Source of the DNA: Sulfitobacter faviae
GTDB taxonomy: Bacteria; Pseudomonadota; Alphaproteobacteria; Rhodobacterales; Rhodobacteraceae
Direction: 5' to 3'
Assembly: GCF_029870955.1 (NCBI RefSeq)
Contig: NZ_PGFQ01000001.1
Coordinates: 2,294,001 to 2,358,000 of the forward strand
Length of the DNA stretch: 64,000 bases
Position numbers and translations under genes: made by a program. Of the stretch, positions 34,726 through 43,934 are shown one piece after another. Position 1 is the first letter of the stretch. Each line of letters begins with the position of its first letter. The notes under the pieces were generated by a model, which saw nothing but the letters and a program-made list of their open reading frames with translations, made no database searches and had not been told where the DNA came from.

Positions 34726-36770
34726 ATGTTTGACAAGATCCTCATTGCCAACCGAGGCGAAATCGCCTGCCGTGTGATCAAGACCGCCAAGAAAATGGGC
34801 CTGACCACCGTGGCGATATATTCCGATGCAGACGCGCAGGCGCTGCATGTGGAAATGGCGGATGAGGCCATTCACATCGGCCCGCCCCGGCGAACCAGTC
34901 CTATATCGTCATCGACAAGGTGATGGAGGCGATCAAGCAATCGGGCGCGCAAGCGGTGCATCCGGGCTATGGTTTCTTGAGTGAAAACAGCAAGTTCGCC
35001 GAGGCGCTCGAGGCTGCGGGCGTGGCCTTCGTCGGCCCGCCCAAAGGGGCCATCGAGAAGATGGGCGACAAGATCACCTCCAAGAAGATCGCCAAGGAGG
35101 CCGGGGTCTCGACCGTGCCGGGTTACATGGGCCTCATCGAGGACGCCGAGGAGGCGGTGAAGATCTCCAATGACATCGGCTACCCGGTGATGCTCAAGGC
35201 CTCCGCTGGCGGCGGCGGCAAGGGCATGCGGATCGCTTGGAACGATGAGGAAGCGCGCGAGGGTTTCCAATCGTCCAAGAACGAGGCCGCGAACTCTTTT
35301 GGAGATGACCGGATCTTCATTGAGAAATTCGTGACCCAGCCGCGCCACATCGAGATTCAGGTGCTCTGCGATGCCCACGGCAACGGCGTCTATCTGGGCG
35401 AGCGTGAATGCTCGATCCAGCGCCGCAACCAGAAGGTGGTCGAAGAGGCCCCGAGCCCCTTCCTTGACGAAGCCACCCGTAAAGCGATGGGCGAACAGGC
35501 CGTCGCTCTGGCGCAGGCCGTGGGCTACACCAGCGCGGGCACCGTGGAATTCATCGTCGACGGCGACAAGAATTTCTACTTCCTTGAGATGAACACCCGC
35601 CTTCAGGTGGAACACCCGGTGACGGAGTTGATTACCGGCGTCGATCTGGTGGAGCAGATGATCCGCGTGGCCAACGGCGAAAAGCTGTCGATCACCCAAG
35701 ACGACGTGACTCTGACCGGCTGGGCCATCGAAAACCGGCTTTACGCCGAAGACCCCTACCGCGGCTTCCTGCCGTCCATCGGCCGTCTGACCCGCTATCG
35801 CCCGCCGCAGGAGGTGGCCGCGGGGCCGCTTCTGGAGCAGGGCACATGGCAGGGTGACGCGCCCGCGGGCGACATGGCCGTGCGCAACGACACCGGCGTC
35901 TACGAGGGCGGCGAGATCTCGATGTATTACGACCCGATGATCGCCAAGCTCTGCACATGGGCGCCGACGCGCGCCGAGGCGATCGAGAAGATGCGCGTGG
36001 CGCTCGACAGTTTCGAGGTCGAGGGCATCGGGCACAACCTGCCGTTCCTTTCCGCCGTGATGGATCACCCCAAGTTCGTCTCGGGCGAGATGACCACCGC
36101 CTTCATCGCCGAGGAATATCCCGATGGGTTCGAAGGGGTGTCCCTGCCGGAGAGCGAGCTCCGCCGCATCGCCGCCGCCTGTGCCGCCATGCACCGCGTT
36201 GGCGAAATCCGCCGCGCCCGCGTTTCGGGCCGGATGGACAACCACGAGCGCAAAGTCGGCAGCGACTGGAACGTGAAGCTTCAGGGTGAGAACTTTGATG
36301 TGGTCACCAAGGCCGATCCCGAAGGGGCGACGGTGGCTTTCTCTGACGGCAGCGAAATGCGTGTGAGCGGCGATTGGACCCCGGGGGACCAACTGGCCGA
36401 GATGACCGTCGATGGCGCGCCTTTGGTGCTGAAGGTCGGCAAAATCTCAGGCGGCTTCCGGATCCGCACCCGCGGTGCGGATCTGAAGGTCCATGTCCGC
36501 ACGCCGCGTCAGGCGGAACTGGCGGCCCTGATGCCCGAGAAACTGCCGCCCGATACCTCCAAGATGTTGCTCTGCCCGATGCCGGGTCTGGTGGTGAAAC
36601 TCGACGTCGAAGTTGGCGACGAGGTTCAGGAGGGTCAAGCGCTCTGCACCATCGAGGCGATGAAGATGGAAAACATCCTGCGCGCCGAGAAGAAGGGCGT
36701 CGTCAGCAAGGTCAACGCAGGTGCGGGCGACAGCCTTGCGGTGGACGATGTGATCATGGAGTTCGAATAG
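34726..36770 (+). CDS. pccA: propionyl-CoA carboxylase alpha (biotin carboxylase/BCCP) subunit (frameshift in the given sequence)
   Basis: Biotin carboxylase plus biotin carrier, 681 residues after repair. [20 protein letters not shown] opens the biotin carboxylase domain. [15 protein letters not shown] is the ATP-grasp glycine loop. [16 protein letters not shown] holds active-site residues. A BT linker domain follows, and the biotinyl-Lys is in [17 protein letters not shown] near the end. One C is missing in the run at 34885-34888; restoring it gives [22 protein letters not shown] precedes the ATG. It partners PccB, encoded 2.2 kb upstream. Confidence 0.95.
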
Positions 36771-36812
36771 GGTGCGACGCGCGGGCGATCAGGGCGGGCA
36801 GGGCGCGGGGCA

Positions 36813-37268
36813 TCAGCGGTTGACGCCGCGCTCCTTCGCCTCTCTGATTTCTCGCTGCCTCAGCGGCATCTTGTCGATGCTACGAGTGATCTCGCGCACG
36901 TCCCAAGGGAAGGGTTTGCGCAGCTCGATCTGGCCTTCCTTGTCGACCAGCACCAGCATGAAACCACGCGGGCGCATCCGCATCCGCAGCGGGCTCTGCG
37001 CGGCGGGGTCGGTATCGGTCAGCACGACGACATCGCGCAGGCGCAACTCATCCTCGCGCTCGCGGAGGTATTCCATCTGCGCGACGAAGGCGGGGTCATT
37101 CTCGGAATTGGCAAAGACCAGTACGGGCCGTTTGGTCCATTGGAAGGTGCTGAGATCGGCCATATCGGCAGGCAGGAACAACGGATCCTCCACCGGGGCA
37201 TCGGCCCCTTGGGCCATGGCCGCCGTGGTCATCAATCCTGCAAAAACTAGTGAGATCAAACGTTTCAT
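36813..37268 (-). CDS. DUF4174 domain-containing exported protein
   Basis: Protein of 151 residues with a signal peptide ([20 protein letters not shown]) and a thioredoxin-like DUF4174 domain: [60 protein letters not shown] and a final helix. No CxxC pair is present, so it is not a redox thioredoxin. AGGAG lies ahead of the ATG at 37268. It is on the opposite strand between pccA and the mutase gene, and probably has its own promoter in the 165-base gap shared with mcm. Confidence 0.88.
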   Translation of the reverse strand: MKRLISLVFAGLMTTAAMAQGADAPVEDPLFLPADMADLSTFQWTKRPVLVFANSENDPAFVAQMEYLREREDELRLRDVVVLTDTDPAAQSPLRMRMRPRGFMLVLVDKEGQIELRKPFPWDVREITRSIDKMPLRQREIREAKERGVNR

Positions 37269-37433
37269 CAAGGCTCCTGTCCCCTCAAATATAGGGGGCC
37301 TGTGCCAGTTTGCGAAGGGCAAAGCGCCGCAGGGGGTATTTATCCCCCTAGGGGCGCGGCCTTTGACAATTCAGCCGCCACAGTTGCGCAGGCCGATGCC
37401 TGCCGCCGGGCGCTAAGGGAGAAGGACAAGCAT

Positions 37434-39574
37434 ATGACATCCGACCAAAAGGACGCGAAGGCGCGTTGGCAGGAACTGGCTACCGGCGAATTGCGTGGGC
37501 GCAGCCTTGACGATCTGACGTGGAAGACGCTGGAGGGGATCGACGTCCAGCCGCTCTACACCGCCGAGGATGTGGACGGGCTTGAGCATCTCGGCAGCAT
37601 CCCCGGCGAGGCGCCCTTTACACGCGGCGTGAAGGCGACGATGTATGCGGGCCGCCCTTGGACGATCCGGCAATATGCGGGTTTCTCTACGGCGGAGGAA
37701 TCCAACGCCTTCTACCGCCGCGCGCTTGCTGCCGGGCAGCAGGGTGTTTCGGTGGCCTTCGATCTGGCGACGCACCGCGGCTATGACAGTGACCATCCCC
37801 GCGTGGAGGGCGATGTCGGCAAGGCGGGCGTGGCCATCGACTCGGTCGAGGACATGAAGATCCTCTTCGATGGCATCCCGCTTGATCAGGTGTCGGTCTC
37901 CATGACGATGAACGGCGCGGTGATACCGATCCTCGCCAATTTCATCGTCGCGGGCGAAGAGCAGGGCCATGACCGGGCCAAGCTCTCGGGGACGATCCAG
38001 AACGACATCCTCAAGGAATTCATGGTGCGCAACACCTATGTCTACCCGCCGGAGCCGTCGATGCGGATCATCGGGGACATCATCGAATATACTTCGGACC
38101 ACATGCCCAAGTTCAACTCGATCTCGATCTCGGGCTATCACATGCAGGAGGCGGGGGCGAACCTCGTGCAGGAACTGGCCTTCACCATCGCCGACGGGCG
38201 CGAATATGTGCGCACGGCGATTGCGGCAGGGATGGACGTCGACCGCTTCGCGCCGCGTCTGTCGTTCTTCTTCGCCATCGGCATGAACTTCTTCATGGAG
38301 GCCGCCAAGCTGCGCGCCGCGCGGCTGCTCTGGTCGCGGGTGATGGAGGAGTTCGAGCCTAAGAACCCCAAGTCCTCAATGCTGCGCACCCATTGCCAGA
38401 CCTCCGGCGTCAGCTTGGCCGAGCAGGACCCTTACAACAACGTGGTCCGCACGGCCTACGAGGCGCTTTCGGCGGTCTTGGGCGGCACCCAGTCGCTGCA
38501 CACCAATTCGCTGGATGAGGCCATCGGCCTGCCCACCGACCATTCGGCGCGCATCGCCCGGAACACCCAGCTGATTTTGCAAGAAGAGACCGGAATCACC
38601 AATGTCGTCGATCCGCTGGCGGGCAGCTACTACGTCGAGAAGCTGACCGCCGATCTGGCCGAAGCGGCGTGGAAGCTGATCGAGGAGGTCGAGGAGATGG
38701 GCGGCATGACCAAGGCCGTGGCCTCGGGCATGCCTAAGCTCAGGATCGAGGAAGCCGCGGCTCAGCGTCAGGCGGGCATCGACCGCGGCACCGAGGTGAT
38801 CGTGGGCGTCAACAAGTACCGCCGCGACAAGGAAGAGCCGATCGACATTCTCGACGTCGACAACGTCAAGGTGCGCGCAGGACAGGTGGCGCGTCTGGAG
38901 CGCATCCGCGCCGAGCGCGACGAAGAGGCCGGCACCGCCGCCTTGGCGGAACTGACACGGCGGGCGGCCGAGGGCGGCAACCTGCTCGACGCCGCGGTCG
39001 AGGCCGCGCGCGCACGCGCCACAGTGGGGAAATCAGCATGGCGATGGAAAAGGAATTCGGAAGGCACCGGGCCGAGGTCAAGACGCTCTCAGGCGTTTAC
39101 GGCGCGGCCTACGAGGGCGACGCGGGCTTTGCCGACATCCAGAAGTCGGTGGATGAGTTCGCCGAGGCCGAGGGCCGCCGCCCGCGCATGCTGGTGGTCA
39201 AGATGGGTCAGGACGGCCACGACCGCGGTGCCAAGGTGATCGCCACCGCCTTTGCCGACATCGGCTTTGACGTGGACGTGGGCCCGCTGTTCCAGACGCC
39301 CGCGGAGGCAGCGCAGGATGCGGTGGACAACGACGTGCATGTCATCGGCATCTCGAGCCAAGCGGCGGGGCACAAGACGCTGGCGCCGCAGCTCATTCAG
39401 GCGCTGAAGGATGCGGGCGCAGAGGATATCCTCGTGATCTGCGGCGGGGTGATCCCGCAGCAGGACTACAAGTTCCTGCAAGACGCGGGCGTGAAGGCGA
39501 TCTTTGGGCCCGGCACCAATATCCCAACCGCCGCGCAGGACATCCTGAAGCTGATCCGCGAGACGCGGAAGTGA
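37434..39574 (+). CDS. scpA: methylmalonyl-CoA mutase (frameshift in the given sequence)
   Basis: Adenosylcobalamin-dependent mutase converting (R)-methylmalonyl-CoA to succinyl-CoA; single-chain form of 713 residues after repair. [40 protein letters not shown] and [15 protein letters not shown] mark the TIM-barrel substrate domain. [20 protein letters not shown] is the cobalamin-binding motif (DxHxxG) of the C-terminal domain. One G is missing in the run 39026-39029, between the domains, restoring [32 protein letters not shown] precedes the ATG. No epimerase or MeaB gene is adjacent. Confidence 0.95.
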
Positions 39575-40095
39575 TGCAAGACGACGGAAGCGCCGCCCTG
39601 AGGGGCGGCGTGATCCGCCGCGCCGGGGCGCAGGATGCCGCCGCCGTGGCGGCGCTCTGGAACGGTATGATCCGCGACAGCCTGTCGACCTTCACCACCG
39701 AGGAAAAGACGCCAGAGGAGATCGCAGCGCTGATCGCCGCCCGGGCCAATGCCTTTTGGGTGGCCGAAGGGGAGGGCGCGGTGCTGGGCTTTGTCACCTA
39801 TGGCAGCTTTCGCGGCGGGCCGGGCTATGCCGCGACGGTGGAGCATAGCATCGTTCTGTCCGAGGCGGCGCAGGGGCAGGGGCTGGGCCGCGACCTGATG
39901 ACACAGGCCATAGAGGCGGCAGCGGCGCAGGGCCGTCACACCATGGTCGCCGCGATCAGCAGCGCTAATCCCGGCGCTGTGACGTTCCATGAAAAACTGG
40001 GCTTTGCGCAGGTCGGGCGGATGCCCGAGGTGGGGCGCAAACATGGGCGATGGCTCGATCTGATCTTGATGCAGAAAACGCTGACTGCATCCTGA
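39574..40095 (+). CDS. GNAT-family N-acetyltransferase, phosphinothricin-acetyltransferase-like
   Basis: Acetyltransferase of 173 residues. The acetyl-CoA site appears as EHSIVLSEAAQGQGLGRDLM, preceded by a beta strand with LGFVTYGSFRGGPGYAATVE. NPGAVTFHEKLGFAQVGRMP and HGRWLDLILMQKTL are shared with Pat/Bar-type enzymes that acetylate glutamate-like amines. Its ATG overlaps the mutase stop (TGATG), so it is translationally coupled to mcm. The natural substrate is unknown; methionine sulfone/sulfoximine is usual for this group. Confidence 0.88.
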   Translation: MQDDGSAALRGGVIRRAGAQDAAAVAALWNGMIRDSLSTFTTEEKTPEEIAALIAARANAFWVAEGEGAVLGFVTYGSFRGGPGYAATVEHSIVLSEAAQGQGLGRDLMTQAIEAAAAQGRHTMVAAISSANPGAVTFHEKLGFAQVGRMPEVGRKHGRWLDLILMQKTLTAS

Positions 40096-40147
40096 CTTCC
40101 CCGATGCCAGCGGTTAAGCTGGGGGCCGAATACCAAAGGGTCAGCCC

Positions 40148-40828
40148 ATGTCGATCTGGACGCGCATCTCCGAAGCTCTGTCAGCCCTCACCGCGGGCGA
40201 AGGGCTGTCGGCTGTCTTTGACCGGCTACGCAGCCCGCCCGAGCGCTCGGTCGCCTTTACCATCGCGGTGATCGCGCTTGGCGCCAAAATGGCCAAGGCC
40301 GATGGGCTGGTGACCCGCGATGAGGTGACTGCCTTTCGCGAAGTGTTCCAGATTGCCGAGGCGGATCAGGAAGGGGCGGCGCGGGTCTTTAACCTCGCCC
40401 GCCAAGACGTGACCGGTTTCGAGGATTACGCCCGCCGCATCGCGCGGATGTTCAGTGACCAGCCCCAGACCCTGCATGACCTGATGGAGGGGCTGTTTCA
40501 CATCGCGATGGCCGATGGCATCTACCACCCCAACGAAAACGCCTTTCTTGAGGATGTGGCCGCGATTTTCGGCATGGATGAAGAGGCTTTCGCCTCGCTC
40601 AAAGCGCGTTTCGTGCCCGATAGCTCGCCCCTGCCGCGCACGGTTCTGGGCATCGGCCCCAATGCGACGTTGGAAGAGGCCCGCCGCGCGTGGCGGCGGC
40701 TGGTGCGCGAGAACCATCCCGACGCGCTGGTGGCGCGGGGCTTGCCGCAAGAGGCGATCAAGATGGCCGAGAAGCGCATGATCGACATCAACCGCGCATG
40801 GGAAACGCTCTCGGGCAAACACGCTTGA
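40148..40828 (+). CDS. TerB/DjlA-like J-domain protein
   Basis: Protein of 226 residues. Residues about 30-150 form a TerB-like helical domain with acidic metal-binding positions (AKMAKADGLVTRDEVTAF, HIAMADGIYHPNENAFLEDV). The last 65 residues are a J domain with the HPD tripeptide in RENHPDALVARGLPQEAIKM, so it should stimulate a DnaK. Unlike E. coli DjlA there is no obvious N-terminal membrane anchor. Its TGA overlaps the next gene's ATG. Confidence 0.9.
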   Translation: MSIWTRISEALSALTAGEGLSAVFDRLRSPPERSVAFTIAVIALGAKMAKADGLVTRDEVTAFREVFQIAEADQEGAARVFNLARQDVTGFEDYARRIARMFSDQPQTLHDLMEGLFHIAMADGIYHPNENAFLEDVAAIFGMDEEAFASLKARFVPDSSPLPRTVLGIGPNATLEEARRAWRRLVRENHPDALVARGLPQEAIKMAEKRMIDINRAWETLSGKHA

Positions 40829-41829
40829 TGCGCATCGCGACCTACAATGTTGAGTGGTTCGCGAGCCTTTTTGACAATGACAACCGGCTTTACGACGATG
40901 ACGCTTGGGCCGGGCGGCATGGGGTGACCCGTGCGCAGCAGACGGCGGCTTTGGGCCAAGTGTTCAACGCGCTGGGTGCCGATGCGGTCATGGTGATCGA
41001 AGCGCCGAACCACGGGCGGCGGCAATCCACCGTGGCGGCGCTTGAGCATTTTGCCGCGCGGTTTTCCCTGCGCACGCGGGCCGCCGTCATGGGGTTTTCC
41101 AACGATACCGAGCAAGAGATTGCGCTGCTCTATGATCCCGACAAGCTCAGCGCCCGCCATGTGCCGCAGGGTGCCGCCGATGCCCCGCGCTTTGACCAGA
41201 CGCTGCGGATCGACCTTGACGTGGATGCGACGGAAGACGCGGTGGTCTTTTCCAAACCGCCCTTGGAGTTGGAGGTCACCACGAAGGCCGGTTTCGCCTT
41301 TCAGATGATCGGCGCGCATCTCAAATCCAAAGCGCCCCATGGGGCTAAGTCCGAGGCCGATGTGCTGCGCATCGCCATCGCCAACCGACGCAAACAATTG
41401 GCACAGGCGATCTGGCTCAGGCGGCGGATCGACATGCATTTGGCGGCGGAACGGCCCGTGATGGTCTTGGGCGATCTGAACGACGGGCCGGGGCTGGATG
41501 AATTCGAAAGCCTGTTTGGCCGGTCCTCGGTCGAGATCGTGCTGGGGCAGGGGGCGGCGGCGCTGTTCGACCCTCATGCCAAACAGGCGCTCAGCCGCCG
41601 TTTGGGGGCCGCGCCGACCAGCGCGCGTTTCTGGATCGCGCCGGAGGAACGCTATCTTCAGGCGCTGCTTGACTACATCATGGTCAGCCCGCAGATCGCC
41701 GCCCCTGCGGCCCGCTGGCGGATCTGGCACCCGATGGATGATCCGGCCTGCTGGCAAAATCTCGCCCTGCGTGACGCGCTGCTGGCCGCCTCGGATCACT
41801 TCCCCGTCACGCTGGATGTCGATCTTTAG
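40828..41829 (+). CDS. endonuclease/exonuclease/phosphatase-family protein
   Basis: EEP-fold enzyme of 333 residues. MRIATYNVEWFASLFDNDNR carries the conserved Asn/Glu-like start. DAVMVIEAPNHGRR matches the metal Glu strand, GAHLKSKAPHGAK the His region, VMVLGDLNDGPGLDEFESLF is the GDxN motif, and the last SDHFPVTLDVDL is the catalytic SDH. Substrate could be DNA, phospholipid or a nucleotide; the sequence does not decide. No signal peptide. It is coupled to the J-domain gene by an ATGA overlap. Confidence 0.88.
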   Translation: MRIATYNVEWFASLFDNDNRLYDDDAWAGRHGVTRAQQTAALGQVFNALGADAVMVIEAPNHGRRQSTVAALEHFAARFSLRTRAAVMGFSNDTEQEIALLYDPDKLSARHVPQGAADAPRFDQTLRIDLDVDATEDAVVFSKPPLELEVTTKAGFAFQMIGAHLKSKAPHGAKSEADVLRIAIANRRKQLAQAIWLRRRIDMHLAAERPVMVLGDLNDGPGLDEFESLFGRSSVEIVLGQGAAALFDPHAKQALSRRLGAAPTSARFWIAPEERYLQALLDYIMVSPQIAAPAARWRIWHPMDDPACWQNLALRDALLAASDHFPVTLDVDL

Positions 41830-41894
41830 GCGGGGGGCTGCCAGCGGCGTGGCGTAAGACTGGACATGCGCGCGGCGCCGCCTACCTCAATCCC

Positions 41895-42272
41895 ATGACA
41901 CGCTTTATGCCCCTTATCGCCCTTTGTACGGTGCTGCCCCTCGCAGCCCATGCGCAGGAAGAATCCGAAGAACGCGGCCTCGGCTTGATGGAGCGCGGCG
42001 CGCAGATGTTCATGGACGGGATCATGGATGAGATGGGCCCGGTCATGGAGAGGTTTGAAGGGGTTACCGAGGCCATGCGCCCCGCGCTGCGTGACTTCGC
42101 GCGGGAGATGGGGCCGAAGCTTACGGAGCTCTTGGACGAGGTCGAGGATTGGAGCGCCTATCAAGCGCCCGAGATGCAGCCCAACGGCGATATCATCATC
42201 CGCCGCAAGCCCGATCACCCGATGGTCCCGCCAGAGACTCCAACCGAACCCGCGCCGCAGATCGAGCTTTAA
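41895..42272 (+). CDS. exported hypothetical protein (125 aa)
   Basis: Signal peptide MTRFMPLIALCTVLPLAAHA, then a charged helical region (LGLMERGAQMFMDGIMDEMG, PVMERFEGVTEAMRPALRDF) and a Pro-rich end (VPPETPTEPAPQIEL). Similar proteins are common in Rhodobacteraceae, sometimes under the misleading title AAA+ ATPase; there is no Walker motif here. It probably resides in the periplasm. Its stop overlaps the ppx stop region on the other strand by four bases. Confidence 0.85.
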   Translation: MTRFMPLIALCTVLPLAAHAQEESEERGLGLMERGAQMFMDGIMDEMGPVMERFEGVTEAMRPALRDFAREMGPKLTELLDEVEDWSAYQAPEMQPNGDIIIRRKPDHPMVPPETPTEPAPQIEL

Positions 42273-43852
42273 CGCGCGGCGCGTTTGCCGGTCCGAACAT
42301 GCACCTCTGCCTCAAGCGATTTGGCGAGTGAGTTCAGCCGCGCCTCTGCGACCTCGCCGAAAAGCGGCACCATGTCGGGGGTGAGCCAGAGTTCCAATTG
42401 CTTCTTCTTGGGGAACCAGCGCAATTCGCCGCGCTGTTCGCCCTTGTCCATCCAGAGCATCGCGCCAAAGCGCATGGCCTTGCCAAGGATTTCGGCCTCC
42501 AACCGGGTCTTCTCATCGACCATTTCATAGAGGTCTTCGAAACGGGTGTTCTCACGCTTGTTGGAATAGCGGTGCAGCAGGGCCAGCCCGAGGTAGATGC
42601 GTTCGGCGTGTTTCAGCCCGCCGAGATTGGCGCGGGTGGCATTGTCGAAACAGGTCTCGGCCCGGTAGTCGGGATGCGCGCGCCAACTGACATCATGCAA
42701 CAGGCAGGCCGCTTTGACCAAACGCCTGCGGGCGTGGGGGGCAGAGCGGTAGAGCGGCAGGATGAAGTTATAGAGCACCTTGCCGAAACCGGGCATCCGC
42801 GCGTCCTTCGCCTCGGCGAAATAGCAGGCTTCGATCAGCGGATCCCGGTCGCGCAGGCGCTGCGGCATCTGCTCATAAAGCATGCCTTCGCGGATACCGT
42901 AGCTGGAGATGGCGATGTCCTTGGGCCGAAAAGTCTTGACCAGACGGCTGAGCACCTCGGCGGCGTAGGGCACCAGCGACATCCGGCTGGAGGAGACGCC
43001 GCAGGCATTGCGCAATTCCTCAAGGTCGGAAGTTTGGATGAATTTCACTGTTTCGCGAACCGAGGTCACGGTCATGCGGTATTCATGCAGCACATGCAGC
43101 GGATAGCCCCGGCGGTACATGTCGATCCGCGCGATTGCCCGCCATGAGCCGCCCACGAGGAACAGCCGGTCGCGCTGGCTGCCCATTTTTTCCTGAAGCC
43201 CGGTGATGACCTCTTTGATATGCGCGTGCCGCCCTTTGGCGCCGCCCTTGAGGTCGCGCAGCTTGAGCGGGCCAAGCTGGGAGGTGACCCGCCGCCCGAC
43301 GCGCCCGCCCGAGATTTCGGCAAGCTCCATCGAAGAGCCGCCGATGTCGCAGACAAGGCCGTAAGCGCCGGGCCAGCCCAAAAGCACCCCTTGCGCCGAG
43401 AGCCGCGCCTCTTCCTCGCCGTCGATCACCCAGATGCGCAACCCGGTTTCGCGCAGCACATCGGCGCAGAAGGCGCGGCCGTCGCTGGCATCGCGCACCG
43501 CCGCCGTGGCGACGACGGTAAGCTCCGACAGGCCCATGCCATCGGCCAATTTGCTGAACCGTCGCAGTGCCGAGAGGGCGCGGGCGCGCCCTTCGGGGGA
43601 CAGATGCCCGGTCTCGGCCATGCCCGCGCCCAAGGCGCACATGATCTTTTCGTTGTAGAAATAGGCCGGAGAGCGCGCTGCACCGTCAAAGACCACCAGC
43701 CGGACGGAGTTCGACCCCACATCCACCACGCCCACGCGGGCCAGCGCCCGCGCGCCCGGATCCTGAAACAAGGGTTTTCCGAAAAGGCCCAGTTCCGCCA
43801 CACCCGTCTCAGGGACGGGGGCGGCTCGGGAAGGGTCGGTCTGGTCTGCCAT
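42269..43852 (-). CDS. ppx: exopolyphosphatase / guanosine pentaphosphatase family
   Basis: Actin-fold phosphatase of 527 residues hydrolysing polyphosphate or pppGpp. VGVVDVGSNSVRLVVFDGAA is phosphate loop 1. LVCDIGGSSMELAEISGGRV is loop 2. LLHDVSWRAHPDYRAE belongs to the HD-like C-terminal domain of the longer Ppx form. The ATG is at 43852; the TTG one codon earlier is not needed. It lies just downstream of ppk on the same strand (82 bases), giving a synthesis/degradation pair. Confidence 0.93.
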   Translation of the reverse strand: MADQTDPSRAAPVPETGVAELGLFGKPLFQDPGARALARVGVVDVGSNSVRLVVFDGAARSPAYFYNEKIMCALGAGMAETGHLSPEGRARALSALRRFSKLADGMGLSELTVVATAAVRDASDGRAFCADVLRETGLRIWVIDGEEEARLSAQGVLLGWPGAYGLVCDIGGSSMELAEISGGRVGRRVTSQLGPLKLRDLKGGAKGRHAHIKEVITGLQEKMGSQRDRLFLVGGSWRAIARIDMYRRGYPLHVLHEYRMTVTSVRETVKFIQTSDLEELRNACGVSSSRMSLVPYAAEVLSRLVKTFRPKDIAISSYGIREGMLYEQMPQRLRDRDPLIEACYFAEAKDARMPGFGKVLYNFILPLYRSAPHARRRLVKAACLLHDVSWRAHPDYRAETCFDNATRANLGGLKHAERIYLGLALLHRYSNKRENTRFEDLYEMVDEKTRLEAEILGKAMRFGAMLWMDKGEQRGELRWFPKKKQLELWLTPDMVPLFGEVAEARLNSLAKSLEAEVHVRTGKRAAR

Positions 43853-43934
43853 CAATGCTCCTGCGGGCCATCCGTTTCACTGGATAATTGGCGCAGGGGG
43901 GCGGTGAGGTCAATTGCCAAAGGGCGCTTGCCGG

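Noticed and set aside
34056..34733. 225-aa plus-strand frame upstream of pccA
   Set aside because: It overlaps the well-supported 68-aa lipoprotein in another frame, has no family resemblance and its later half is the shadow of that gene.
37434..39574. Two-subunit mutase with a separate cobalamin-binding protein starting at the ATG near 39038
   Set aside because: The break coincides with a G run and +1 restores an unbroken linker between the domains; the second ATG is simply an internal Met.
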